64,000 nucleotides of DNA from Spirochaetota bacterium. GTDB lineage: Bacteria; Spirochaetota; Spirochaetia; Treponematales; Treponemataceae. Both the position numbers and the translations under genes were made by a program. The notes under the pieces were generated by a model. That model ran no database searches. It saw only the letters and a program-made list of their open reading frames with translations, and was not told where the DNA came from. Shown here in pieces: positions 17,480 through 26,098 of this stretch; the first letter of the stretch is position 1; each line of letters begins with the position of its first letter. The DNA lies in NCBI GenBank assembly GCA_023393015.1, contig JAEWMY010000033.1, positions 32,370 through 96,369 of the forward strand, in the 5' to 3' direction.

Positions 17480-19203
17480 TTCGTTTCTCCTTCTATAAAC
17501 GTGCCGAGCCTGCGATAGCGCTCGTACAGTCGGTCGTAGAGTGCCTTGCGCGCGGGGTCGGGTTTGTGTACCCGCTCTACTCCGGCGGAAAGGGCCTTTT
17601 GCGCGGCGAAGACGTCGGGATAGAGTCCCGCGGCGGTGGCCGCGAACACGGCGGCGCCGATCGCGCAGGACTGGTCGCCCGCGGTCACCTGGATGTCGCG
17701 GCCGGTGACGTCGGCGAGGATCTGCATCCCGAGCGCGCTCTTGCGGGCGACGCCGCCGATGGCCATGATCCGCTCGATGCGGATACCGCCCGACTCGAAG
17801 GCCTCGATGATCGCGCGCGCGCCGAAGGCGGTGGACTCGAGAAGGGCGCGCATCAAGGTCGGCGCGTCGGTGCCGAGGGTGAGACCGGAGATCGCGGCCG
17901 TCAGCTTCTGGTTCGCCCAGGGGGTGCGCCGTCCGTTGATCCAGTCAAGGGCGACGACGGAGGATTCTGTGGGCTCGATCGCCGCGGCGGCCTCTTCGAG
18001 CTCGCGCAACAGGCGCTTTTCGATTCCGGCCACGTCGAGCCTGGAGGCGGAACTTTCCGCCGCGACGAGGGCCTTCACCGGCCACATGAGGAGGTTGCGG
18101 AACCAGGCGTAATAATCGCCGTAGGCGGACTGTCCCGCCTCGTAGCCGATCCAGTCCGCCACGACCGAGCCGTCGACCTGGCCGCAAATGCCGCCGACGA
18201 GTTTTTCTCCCGCGGGACCGGCCTTCGGTCCGATGATGACGTCGCACGTCGAAGTCCCGATGCTCTTGACGAGGGTTCCCGGGGCCGCGTCGCCGCCGAC
18301 CGCGCCGATATGGGCGTCGTACGCGCCGACGCACACGATGACAGACGAAGGAAGGCCGAGCTTCGCGGCCCATTCGGCCGTAAGGGTGCCGCACGACACG
18401 TCGGTCGTCCAGGTTTCGCTCCCGAGCGAGTCGCGGATGTCCGAGAGCCTCGCGTCGAGCCGGTCGAAAAACTCGCGCGGGGGATAGCCGCCCCACTCGC
18501 GGTGCCACATGATCTTGTGCCCGGCGGAACAGCGTCCGCGCTTGATCCGAGCGGGGTCGGTCGTGCCGGTAAGGAGGGCCGGAATCCAGTCGCAGTGTTC
18601 TATTGCCGTGTACGTACACGCACTCACGCGGGAATTGCCTCGAAGGACGTGCAAGACCTTCGCCCAGAACCACTCGGAGGAATAGACCCCGCCCATGTAC
18701 TTGGTAAAATCCGTCCCGCCCCAGGAACGCGACAGGGCGTTGATCTCGTCGGCTTCGGCCACGGCGGTGTGGTCCTTCCAGAGGACGAACATCGCGTCGG
18801 GATCTTCGGCGAATTCGGGCAGGAGGGCGAGGGGCGTACCCGACTTGTCGGCGAGTACCGGAGTCGAGCCCGTCGTGTCGACGCAAATGGCCCGGACGCG
18901 CGAGGCCACCGAAGACGCGCCCGAGCCAGCCGATTCGGCCTCCCCTATCGCCCCGGTAACGGCGGCGACGAGACTTTCGACGTAGTCGAGCGGATGCTGA
19001 CGGAAACGGTTTTCTCGGGGGTCGCAAAAGAGTCCCCGCTTCCATCGCGGGTAATACTCGACGCGCGAGCCCGCGACGCGGCCGTCCTTCGCGTCGAGGA
19101 TGACGACGCGGACCGAATCCGAGCCGAAATCCGCGCCGAGAACGTAGTGCTCGCCGGGCGCGAAGCCTTTCGCGGCCGCGGCAGTTTCACCAGTGCTGGT
19201 CAT
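17476..19203 (-). CDS. araB: Ribulokinase
   Basis: 575 residues, FGGY kinase family. It phosphorylates L-ribulose to L-ribulose 5-P. Motifs: GADFGSDSVRVV (phosphate 1), CVDTTGSTPV, FVLWKDHTA (ribulokinase-specific), VGAYDAHIGAVG and the C-terminal GGVARKS adenosine site. The start overlaps the stop of the LacI-type regulator gene (ATGA) and its own stop overlaps the araA start (ATGA), so regulator, araB and araA are tightly coupled. AAGGAG lies 9 nt before the ATG. Confidence 0.96.
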   Translation of the reverse strand: MTSTGETAAAAKGFAPGEHYVLGADFGSDSVRVVILDAKDGRVAGSRVEYYPRWKRGLFCDPRENRFRQHPLDYVESLVAAVTGAIGEAESAGSGASSVASRVRAICVDTTGSTPVLADKSGTPLALLPEFAEDPDAMFVLWKDHTAVAEADEINALSRSWGGTDFTKYMGGVYSSEWFWAKVLHVLRGNSRVSACTYTAIEHCDWIPALLTGTTDPARIKRGRCSAGHKIMWHREWGGYPPREFFDRLDARLSDIRDSLGSETWTTDVSCGTLTAEWAAKLGLPSSVIVCVGAYDAHIGAVGGDAAPGTLVKSIGTSTCDVIIGPKAGPAGEKLVGGICGQVDGSVVADWIGYEAGQSAYGDYYAWFRNLLMWPVKALVAAESSASRLDVAGIEKRLLRELEEAAAAIEPTESSVVALDWINGRRTPWANQKLTAAISGLTLGTDAPTLMRALLESTAFGARAIIEAFESGGIRIERIMAIGGVARKSALGMQILADVTGRDIQVTAGDQSCAIGAAVFAATAAGLYPDVFAAQKALSAGVERVHKPDPARKALYDRLYERYRRLGTFIEGETK

Positions 19204-20216
19204 GGAAGGTTCTCCTTGAAATAGACATCGAACGGCATGCGTACCTCGCGCGCCGACGTTTCACCGTATACGAGATGGCGATAGATCTGAAAAAGGGCGA
19301 TACGTCCCTGGTCCTCGGGGCGCTGCGAGAGTATGCAGTCGATGGTGCCGTCGCGGAGGCACCGCTCGTTTTCGGCCACGAGATCGTAACCGACGAGGGC
19401 GACCCGATCGCGCCAGCCGTGGCTCGAGACGATCGAGGCGATCTTGTGCCCGATCGCCGATACCGCGAACATCCCCCTCATGTCGGGATAGTCCGCCATC
19501 GCGCGCTCGAGGGTCTCCGTCGCCTCGTCCATCCGCGGCTCGGGACAGACGAGCTTGACGATCCGGGAACCCGGGCGGCCCGAGAACCACGAGGCAAAGC
19601 CCCGCGCCCGCTCGTTCAGGTTGAAGGCCTCGGTATAGGGAAGGATAACCGCGAAGGTCCCGTCCCCCGAGGCGACGAGGTCCATCATCCGGCCGGCGAG
19701 ATAGCCGCCCTGAAAGGGTTCCTGCGCCACCGTGGTCAGCGGGGAGGCCCCCGGGAGCGGGGAGTCGATAAAGGTATAGGGAACGGGGGTTTCGAGTTCG
19801 GACAGGAGTACGAGGGTCTCCTCCTGCATGATCGGGGCGATAACCCAGGCGGTGCAGTCGGCGGCGACCATCCGCGCGAAGGCGTCGGAAAGGGAAGCGC
19901 GGTCGGGACGAACGAAGGTAAAGCGCTCGACGCTGAACGAAAAGGCGGAAAGCTCCGAAACGGCGCGGGAAAGCCCGTTGTCGACCAATTGCCAGTACCG
20001 GCTTTCCTTCTCGAGTTCCGGGATCAGGAGGCCGATTCGGTAGGATTGCTTTCGTTTGAGTTGCCGCGCGAGGGCGTTGGGCTGATAGCCCGTTTCCTGG
20101 ATGATTTCGAGAATGCGCGCGCGCGTTTCCGCGGATACGCGGCCGCGGTTATGAAGAACCCGGTCGACGGTACCGATGGAAACTCCTGCCTGTCGCGCGA
20201 TTTCGACGACTGTCAT
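19200..20216 (-). CDS. LacI-family regulator of the arabinose operon
   Basis: 338 residues. The N-terminal LacI helix-turn-helix is clear (TVVEIARQAGVSIGTVDRVLHNRG) with a hinge ending near residue 60. The rest is a periplasmic-binding-like effector domain. It is the first gene of the araBAD operon and overlaps araB by 4 nt. Local control of araBAD and the CUT2 transporter is the obvious inference, with arabinose or a derivative as effector. The start at 20216 has AAAGGGG 8 nt upstream. Confidence 0.9.
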   Translation of the reverse strand: MTVVEIARQAGVSIGTVDRVLHNRGRVSAETRARILEIIQETGYQPNALARQLKRKQSYRIGLLIPELEKESRYWQLVDNGLSRAVSELSAFSFSVERFTFVRPDRASLSDAFARMVAADCTAWVIAPIMQEETLVLLSELETPVPYTFIDSPLPGASPLTTVAQEPFQGGYLAGRMMDLVASGDGTFAVILPYTEAFNLNERARGFASWFSGRPGSRIVKLVCPEPRMDEATETLERAMADYPDMRGMFAVSAIGHKIASIVSSHGWRDRVALVGYDLVAENERCLRDGTIDCILSQRPEDQGRIALFQIYRHLVYGETSAREVRMPFDVYFKENLP

Positions 20217-20245
20217 CCAAAACCCCTTTGCGTGTACGTTAACTC

Positions 20246-20274
20246 ATCGTAGCAGAGGAATTCCCGTACGTCAA
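20246..20274 (-). promoter_or_regulatory. Sigma-70 promoter of the lacI-araBAD operon
   Basis: On the minus strand TTGACG (20269-20274) and TACGAT (20246-20251) are 17 bp apart. Predicted start near 20239 gives a leader of about 23 nt containing GTTAAC and the AAAGGGG ribosome site. Confidence 0.65.
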
Positions 20275-20281
20275 TACGCGC

Positions 20282-20297
20282 GATATAAGTTTATATC
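20282..20297. promoter_or_regulatory. 16-bp palindrome in the divergent regulator intergenic region
   Basis: GATATAA-gt-TTATATC is a perfect inverted repeat. It is 8 nt upstream of the LacI -35 and centred about 44 nt before the predicted start of the COG4189-type gene, a position typical of activator sites. The binding protein is unknown. Confidence 0.5.
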
Positions 20298-20309
20298 TAT
20301 CCTTAAAGG

Positions 20310-20327
20310 TATAGTTTTTGCTATAAT
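20310..20327. promoter_or_regulatory. Shared operator TATAGTTTTTGCTATA overlapping a -10 box
   Basis: Inverted arms TATAG/CTATA (20310-20325) overlap the TATAAT -10 (20322-20327) of the gene starting at 20334. Fifteen of the 16 bases recur at 27545-27560 upstream of the CUT1/GH51/GH43 operon. This suggests one regulator acts at both sites, most simply the gene product encoded immediately downstream. Confidence 0.6.
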
Positions 20328-20333
20328 AATTTC

Positions 20334-21251
20334 ATGCGCGATATCAATACCCCGCAAGGCATACTGACGCTCAGCAAGGCCTTGAGCTCCCCCGTACGCC
20401 TTCAAATGCTCAAACTCATCGCCGAACGGCGGCAAATCAACCTGAACGAGCTCGCCGACGCGCTTGACGTCACCAACGGGGCGATCACCCAGCATATGAA
20501 ACCCCTGCTCGACGCCGATCTCGTGGAGTTCATCTATGCCTCGGGAAAACGCGGATCGCAGAAGATTTGCACCCTCAAAGAGCACCACTTCATGATCGAC
20601 ATACTCTCGAACCTCGACCATACCCTCATGTACGAGACGGAGATTCCCGTCGGAAGCTATACGCAGTACCGCGTGCTTCCGACCTGCGGCATCGCCACGC
20701 GGGCGACCGTGATCGGCGAGGTGGACGAAGCGCGCTATTTCGACGATCCCGCGAGAAAAGAAGCCGGGATACTCTGGTTCGCGAAGGGCTACGTCGAATA
20801 CCGCCTGCCGAATTACCTCAAGAAAAACCAGCGCCTCGAGGAATTGCAGGTTTCGTTCGAGATAAGCTCGGAGGCTCCGGGAGTCTGCTCCAACTGGCCG
20901 AGCGACATCCACTTCTCGGTCAACGGGGTACCGCTCGGCTTCTGGACAAGCCCGGGGGATTTCGGCGGCGAGATCAAGGGGCTTTTTACGCCGGAATGGT
21001 GGGACGACCACTGGAACTCGTACGGGCTCCTGAAGTTGCTCACAATCAGCCGCGAAGGAGCCTATATCGACGGGGGGAAAATCTCGGACACGAACGTCGA
21101 TTCCCTCAAGATCGATTCTGAAAGCCCCATCATCCTCCGTATCGCGGTGCCCGACGACGCAAGTCACGTCGGCGGCTGCACCCTCTTCGGAAAGGGCTTC
21201 GGCAACTACAACCAGGACATCAAGGTGCGGACGATCTTCAGCGAGGAGTGA
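20334..21251 (+). CDS. COG4189-type transcriptional regulator (ArsR-like HTH + beta domain)
   Basis: 305 residues. Residues 1-85 form an ArsR-like winged helix (LSSPVRLQMLKLIAE, LNELADALDVTNGAITQHMKPL). The remaining 200 residues are rich in Trp, Tyr and Gly and look like a beta-sandwich sensor (WPSDIHFSVNGV; FTPEWWDDHW). This two-part layout matches the predicted-regulator family COG4189. Its position between two arabinose operons, and an operator shared with the CUT1 operon, suggest it regulates arabinan use. TATAAT ends 6 nt before the ATG and there is no Shine-Dalgarno, so the mRNA is probably leaderless. Confidence 0.7.
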   Translation: MRDINTPQGILTLSKALSSPVRLQMLKLIAERRQINLNELADALDVTNGAITQHMKPLLDADLVEFIYASGKRGSQKICTLKEHHFMIDILSNLDHTLMYETEIPVGSYTQYRVLPTCGIATRATVIGEVDEARYFDDPARKEAGILWFAKGYVEYRLPNYLKKNQRLEELQVSFEISSEAPGVCSNWPSDIHFSVNGVPLGFWTSPGDFGGEIKGLFTPEWWDDHWNSYGLLKLLTISREGAYIDGGKISDTNVDSLKIDSESPIILRIAVPDDASHVGGCTLFGKGFGNYNQDIKVRTIFSEE

Positions 21252-21263
21252 TCTGCCCGGGAT

Positions 21264-22736
21264 TCACGGGTCGCGGGGCTCCGTCGGCGCGCGGGACGGG
21301 CGAGGCGAGCTTCCCCATACGCACAAACCCCGGGAATCGACGCCGGTGAGGGCCATCGCGGGCATGTCCGCGTCCCGATCCCAGGAGGGAACGGCGATGA
21401 GTTCCGCGCTCCAGGTCGAAGACGAGAGCGACACGACGTTTCCCCCGACGAGTTTCCACCGTCCCCTGAGCGAACCCGTCGCGAACGTTCCCGAAGGCGC
21501 GAGCGAAAGCGGGCGCGACGGGGTTACGACTCCGGCCGGTGTCCGCTCGAAGAGTACGGCGTCATAGGAGCCCGCGACGTCCGTGACGGAAAGCGGCTGT
21601 TCGCGCTCGAGCGAATAGGGGTGAGGGCTCGCGACGGGCCATCCGTCGGACGTCCAGAAAAGGCGCCTGACCTGCAGGTACGGCCAGGACGTCCCGCCCT
21701 CCGGGCGCGCGTGATGGGCGAGAAACCACTCTCCGTCCCGCTCGAACGCGGAATTGTGGCCGAGGGCCATCCAGCCCTGTCGATCCCCGAACCGGTAGCC
21801 CGTCGTGATGCCGAACCCGACCGAATCCGGGGGAGAAGACACGTCGGTCATGGCGCGGCCTTCCCGATCGAGGTAGGGACCGGTTACGCTCGCGCTTCGC
21901 GCGACGCGGATGTTGTAGTCCGAATAGAGCGAACCGTACGAAACGAAAAGATAATAGTAACGCGTCCGTTCGACGTACGCGATATACGCCCCCTCGACGG
22001 CGCCCAGCGCCGACGAAGCCCTTCTCGCGATCGGTATGCCGAAGCGATCCTGGCCGGGCGCGACGAGGCCCGTCGCGGAATCGAGCTTGAGCATGCGGAT
22101 GCCGTCCCAAAAAGAACCGTACGCCATCCACCGCTCGCCCGAAGAACGGTCAAGGACGATACACGGGTCAATCGCGTTGACCGGATCGCCTTCCCCGCTC
22201 CTGAGGACGATGCCCCGCGGGACGAAGGGTCCTTCGGGTCGCGGGGCGACGGCGAGACCGATCGCGGAACGCTGCTTGCCGAACGACGAGGCCGAATAGT
22301 AGAGGCGATACTCGCCGTCGACCAGCACGCAGTCGGGCGCCCAGAGGCCCGCGGGACGCGCCCACTCGGCCGCCTCTTCGGGAATGTCCCGAAGCGCGCG
22401 TCCGACGAATTCCCAGGAAACGAGATCCCGCGACCGCCTGATCTGACAGCCGGGCTCCGCGAGCATCCCGCGTTGGACGTCGGTCGAATACGCGTACCAG
22501 AGCCCTCCCCCTCCGTCTCCCAGGACGGAGGGGTCGTGACCGTTGAGAAGCCCCCAGTTCGCGCTGTCGCGGAAACCCGCGTAGTCGAAGAGGCGCGTCG
22601 CGGGAGGGCGGTCCGGATACGAGGCGGTTTCCCCTCCCGCCCCGTCCCTCGCGCGGGAGGAGAGCGCGCACGAGAGACAGAGGCAAAGACAGGAGACCGA
22701 CAGCGACAGCGCGATGCGGCGCGGGGACTCAATCAT
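21264..22736 (-). CDS. GH43 endo-arabinanase/arabinosidase lipoprotein
   Basis: 490 residues. An N-terminal signal with Cys-rich lipobox-like end (LSC near 23) suggests an exported lipoprotein. The five-blade GH43 catalytic domain has the three acidic residues in expected contexts: D68 (NGHDPS, base), D190 (NAIDPC, pKa modulator) and E248 (GAVEGAY, acid). A C-terminal beta domain follows (about 400-475), as in two-domain arabinan endo-1,5-alpha-L-arabinanases. It would trim arabinan at the cell surface to feed the CUT1 importer. Its ATG overlaps the end of the GH51 gene by 8 nt; no strong ribosome site, so coupling is likely. Last gene of the operon. Confidence 0.88.
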   Translation of the reverse strand: MIESPRRIALSLSVSCLCLCLSCALSSRARDGAGGETASYPDRPPATRLFDYAGFRDSANWGLLNGHDPSVLGDGGGGLWYAYSTDVQRGMLAEPGCQIRRSRDLVSWEFVGRALRDIPEEAAEWARPAGLWAPDCVLVDGEYRLYYSASSFGKQRSAIGLAVAPRPEGPFVPRGIVLRSGEGDPVNAIDPCIVLDRSSGERWMAYGSFWDGIRMLKLDSATGLVAPGQDRFGIPIARRASSALGAVEGAYIAYVERTRYYYLFVSYGSLYSDYNIRVARSASVTGPYLDREGRAMTDVSSPPDSVGFGITTGYRFGDRQGWMALGHNSAFERDGEWFLAHHARPEGGTSWPYLQVRRLFWTSDGWPVASPHPYSLEREQPLSVTDVAGSYDAVLFERTPAGVVTPSRPLSLAPSGTFATGSLRGRWKLVGGNVVSLSSSTWSAELIAVPSWDRDADMPAMALTGVDSRGLCVWGSSPRPSRAPTEPRDP

Positions 22737-24219
22737 GGGAAAAACGAATCACGTTCCAGGAGAGCGGGGGTATCTCGAGCGAGCAACGCGGACACGGTCC
22801 CTTCTGGGGCTCGACGGCCGCGGGCTTGACGCGGTCGGGATTGTCGAAATCGTTTATCGCGTGCCGGTCCTTTCCGGAAAGTTCCTGACGCGAGATCATC
22901 GATACCGAGCCGAACGACCGCAAGTCGAGATCGAGCCGGTGGCTCTCCGCGTCGCTGATATTGAGACAAAACACGGTGAGCTCACGCGTTTCCTCGCGAT
23001 CCACCGCCGCGAGCGCGAGTACCGGCGCGTCGCCGTAGGCCGTCTCCATGGTCGGCGACTTGATTACCGCGTCGAGCACCGTACCGCGCCCGTACTTCGA
23101 GAGGTCCCGGAAGGGCCAGTACGTCGCCTGCCTGATGGCGGGGCCGCCCTTCTTCGTGAAGATCGGCGCGATGACGTTGACGAGTTGCGCGAGGCAGGCG
23201 ATCTTCACGCGGTCCGCGTTGTTGACGAGCGTGATGCCCATGCCGGCGAACGCGAGGGCGTCGAGAAGCGAATAGCGGTCTTCGAGTATCGGCGGCGCCT
23301 CTTCCCAGTCGAAGCGCGTCTGCTTTTGCTGGTACCACACGTTCCACTCGTCGAACGAGAGATACACGTTCTTGCGGCTTCGCTTGAGGGCCTTCACGTA
23401 GTCGACGGTCGACGCGACGCTTTTTATGAAGCGGTCCATGTCGACGAAGGACGCGAGGAAATCGCGGTCGTTGCCGAGGTTTTCGTAGTAGCGGTGGAGC
23501 GAAAGGTAATCGACGTGTTCGTACGTGTGCTCGAGCACGACGCGGTCCCACTCGGGATACGTCGCCATGAGGCTCGTCGCGCTTCCGCAGGCCACGAGCT
23601 CGACGGAGTCGTCGATCCACCGCATGATCTTCGCCGTCTCGCGCGCCTTCTTTCCGTAATCGGCCGCGTCGAGGTGGCATATCTGCCAGGGCCCGTCCAT
23701 CTCGTTTCCGACGCACCAGGTCTTGATCGCGTGCGGTTTGGCGTGACCGTTTCGCTTCCGGAGATCGCTCCAGTAGGTGCCGCCCGGAAAGTTGCAGTAC
23801 TCGAGGAACTCTCCCGCCTCTTTCGGCGTTCCCGTTCCCATGTTCACCGCGCCCATGACGGCCGTGCCGGCCTTGGCCGCCCAGTCGGCGAACTCGTCGA
23901 TGCCGACGAGGTTCGGCTCGATCGTGCGCCAGGCGAGGTCGAGCCTCCGGGGGCGCCCGTCGCGCGGCCCGATCCCGTCCTTCCAGTCGTAACCCGAGAG
24001 GAAATTGCCGCCGGGATACCGGACGAGCGAGACGCCGAGGTCCCGCACGAGGGAGATGACGTCCTTTCGGAAGCCCTGCTCGTCGGCGGTCGGGTGGCCG
24101 CTCTCGTAGATGCCCGAATACACCGCGCGCCCGAGGTGCTCGATGAAGGAACCGTACAGACGGTCGTCCACGCGGGCGCGCTCGAAATTCCGCTCGACGG
24201 TCATTGATACGTTGCTCAT
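22729..24219 (-). CDS. abfA: GH51 alpha-L-arabinofuranosidase
   Basis: 496 residues with no signal peptide, so intracellular. GH51 hallmarks: YGSFIEHLGRAVYSGIYE near the N-terminus, RYPGGNF, acid/base Glu in GNEMDGPWQ and nucleophile Glu in SFDEWNVWY. It releases terminal L-arabinose from imported arabino-oligosaccharides, which then enters AraABD. The start at 24219 has AAAGGAT 11 nt upstream; M6 at 24204 is the alternative. The frame is open upstream into the permease gene, but that is a shadow. Follows the permease gene by 8 nt and overlaps the GH43 gene. Confidence 0.96.
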   Translation of the reverse strand: MSNVSMTVERNFERARVDDRLYGSFIEHLGRAVYSGIYESGHPTADEQGFRKDVISLVRDLGVSLVRYPGGNFLSGYDWKDGIGPRDGRPRRLDLAWRTIEPNLVGIDEFADWAAKAGTAVMGAVNMGTGTPKEAGEFLEYCNFPGGTYWSDLRKRNGHAKPHAIKTWCVGNEMDGPWQICHLDAADYGKKARETAKIMRWIDDSVELVACGSATSLMATYPEWDRVVLEHTYEHVDYLSLHRYYENLGNDRDFLASFVDMDRFIKSVASTVDYVKALKRSRKNVYLSFDEWNVWYQQKQTRFDWEEAPPILEDRYSLLDALAFAGMGITLVNNADRVKIACLAQLVNVIAPIFTKKGGPAIRQATYWPFRDLSKYGRGTVLDAVIKSPTMETAYGDAPVLALAAVDREETRELTVFCLNISDAESHRLDLDLRSFGSVSMISRQELSGKDRHAINDFDNPDRVKPAAVEPQKGPCPRCSLEIPPLSWNVIRFSHD

Positions 24220-24227
24220 TGGTGTGG

Positions 24228-25076
24228 TTATCCTTTTACGCTTCCGACCGTGAGGCCGGTGATGAACGCCTTCTGATTCAGCAGAAAGACTATGATGATG
24301 GGCACGATCGACATGACCGAACCCGAAAGCAACACGTCGTAGTTGTTTCCGTACGGCGTGAGGAGCGACAGGAGGCCGATCGGAAGCGTCAGATTCTCGT
24401 TCGACCTGAGGGCGATGAGCGGCCAGAGAAAGGCGTTCCAGCTTCCCATGGCCTGCAGGATAGCGATCGCGCCGAAGGCCGGCATGAGCACGGGCGAGAC
24501 GATCCTGAAAAAGATCCCGAACTCGTTGCACCCGTCGATACGCCCCGAGTCGATGAGGTCTTTCGGCACGCCGAGGGAGTATTGCCTGAAAAAGAACACG
24601 GCGAACGGCGAGACGGCGAACGGCAGGATGACTCCCGCCTTCGTGTCGATCACCTTCAGGAATATCGTCAGCTTGAAAAGCGGGAGGATGAGTATCTCGA
24701 CCGGTATCATCATCACCGCGAGGACGACGGTGAAGACGACGTTCCTTCCCCTGAAATCGTACACCGCGAGTCCGTACCCGACCATCGCGCTCAGGACGAT
24801 CGAGGTCATCGTCTGCACCAGGCTGATCACGAGACTGTTCTTGTACCAGAGGAAGTAAAGTCCCTCGTTGTAGTTCATGAGGATCCGGTAGCCTTCGAGG
24901 CTCATCGTTCGAAGGTCGAGGTCGAGCGTCAGGCCGTTCTGCACCATCTGGGCGCCCGGCCGCAGGGAGGAAAGCACCAGGAAGAAAAACGGCGCGAGCG
25001 CGAAGACCGCGACGACGGCGAGAAAGGCGTACTTCGCCGTTTCCGTCAGGAGTCGTCCGCACGTATTGTTCCGCAT
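24228..25076 (-). CDS. CUT1 oligosaccharide ABC transporter permease (AraQ-like)
   Basis: 282 residues with six membrane helices. The conserved EAA-type loop is visible as DSGRIDGCNEFGIFFRIVSPVLMPAFG, preceded by the AVSPFAVFFFRQY segment typical of MalG/AraQ-type permeases. It pairs with the preceding gene to form a heterodimeric channel. No cognate MsmX/MalK-type ATPase is in the window, as is usual for this family. The start is 2 nt after the stop of its partner, with GGGAGG 9 nt upstream. Confidence 0.92.
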   Translation of the reverse strand: MRNNTCGRLLTETAKYAFLAVVAVFALAPFFFLVLSSLRPGAQMVQNGLTLDLDLRTMSLEGYRILMNYNEGLYFLWYKNSLVISLVQTMTSIVLSAMVGYGLAVYDFRGRNVVFTVVLAVMMIPVEILILPLFKLTIFLKVIDTKAGVILPFAVSPFAVFFFRQYSLGVPKDLIDSGRIDGCNEFGIFFRIVSPVLMPAFGAIAILQAMGSWNAFLWPLIALRSNENLTLPIGLLSLLTPYGNNYDVLLSGSVMSIVPIIIVFLLNQKAFITGLTVGSVKG

Positions 25077-25078
25077 TG

Positions 25079-25984
25079 TCAGTTCCCTCCCTTTTTAAAC
25101 GCGCCCGAAAGGGACAGCTGTACAAGATTGACGGACATGATAATGGCGAAAAGCGTGACGCCGATCGCCGAGCCCATGCCGAGCCGGGCGAAGTTGAAAC
25201 CCTCGAGATAGATATACGAAACGATGGTGAGTCCGATGTCTCCCGGGGAGCGGGCGGAGCCGAACATCGTGAAGCTTTCCGAGAACATCGCGTATCCGCC
25301 GTAGACGCTGATGGTCACGACGTACACGGTCACCGACTTGAGGTTGGGCAGGGTAATGAGGAGGAACTTCTGGAACGGCGAGGCGCCGTCGATCTCTCCC
25401 GCCTCGTACTGTTCCTGCGGAATCGCGTTCAATCCCGAGAGGAAATAGATGATATTGACGCCGAGCCACCGCCACGTGCAGAACACGACGAGGACGAACA
25501 TGGTCGAGCCCCGCTTGAAGAGCCATTCCTTCGGCGTCGCCTGGATCTTGACGAGAAGGCTGTTCACGAAGGCCGTTTCCTGCGCGCTGAACGCGAAACG
25601 GAAAAACAGGCCCGCGACGACGACCGACGTGAGCGCGGGGAGGAAATACGCCGACTTGAAAAAGCCCTTCAGTCGCGTCGTCTTCGAATTGATGAGGACC
25701 GCGAGGACGAGCGGCAGGGGAATGAGGACCGCGATGGTCAAAAGCGTATACGCGGTACTGTTGAAGATGGCGTTCGCGAACTGCTCGTTCGCGAGCGAGC
25801 GGTAGTTCTTCAGGCCGATAAAGGTAACGTCGCCCGGTCCCGCGATGTCCTGAAAGGACATGATGAAAGTCGAGACGAGCGGATAGAGGAAAAAGACGAG
25901 GAATACGACGATAAAGGGCGACACGAAAAGCCAGGGCGCGTTTTTCTCAGTGATGAAGCGTCGTGTCGTCTGCGGGCGCTGCAT
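25079..25984 (-). CDS. CUT1 oligosaccharide ABC transporter permease (AraP-like)
   Basis: 301 residues with six membrane helices of the MalF/AraP class (PWLFVSPFIVVFLVFFLYPLVSTF). The EAA loop is YEAGEIDGASPFQKFLLITLPNLK. Works with the next permease and the binding protein encoded upstream to import arabino-oligosaccharides, inferred from the GH51 and GH43 neighbours. AGGAGG lies 6 nt before the ATG. It is separated from the binding-protein gene by 114 nt containing a palindrome and a stem-loop. Confidence 0.92.
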   Translation of the reverse strand: MQRPQTTRRFITEKNAPWLFVSPFIVVFLVFFLYPLVSTFIMSFQDIAGPGDVTFIGLKNYRSLANEQFANAIFNSTAYTLLTIAVLIPLPLVLAVLINSKTTRLKGFFKSAYFLPALTSVVVAGLFFRFAFSAQETAFVNSLLVKIQATPKEWLFKRGSTMFVLVVFCTWRWLGVNIIYFLSGLNAIPQEQYEAGEIDGASPFQKFLLITLPNLKSVTVYVVTISVYGGYAMFSESFTMFGSARSPGDIGLTIVSYIYLEGFNFARLGMGSAIGVTLFAIIMSVNLVQLSLSGAFKKGGN

Positions 25985-25999
25985 TGACTCCTCCTGTTG

Positions 26000-26032
26000 G
26001 CATGATCGCGATCATGCCATCGCGATCATGCG
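26000..26032. repeat. 18-bp perfect palindrome with a partial repeat
   Basis: GCATGATCGCGATCATGC (26000-26017) is perfectly self-complementary, and CATCGCGATCATGC repeats its right part immediately after. It lies between the permease start and the end of the binding-protein gene. It may be an RNA-processing site, an intra-operon operator or a REP-like element. Confidence 0.6.
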
Positions 26033-26055
26033 GTCTCGATTCGTTGCGGGAAGGG

Positions 26056-26085
26056 GAGACGCGCGGCAATCCGCGCGCGCGTCTC
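26056..26085 (-). terminator. Stem-loop after the CUT1 binding-protein gene
   Basis: GAGACGCGCG / CGCGCGTCTC, a 10-bp perfect stem with a 10-nt loop, 14 nt past the stop codon and without a following T tract. Its position matches the stem-loop after the other binding-protein gene at 13977. Confidence 0.6.
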
Positions 26086-26098
26086 GCTCCCGTCCGGT

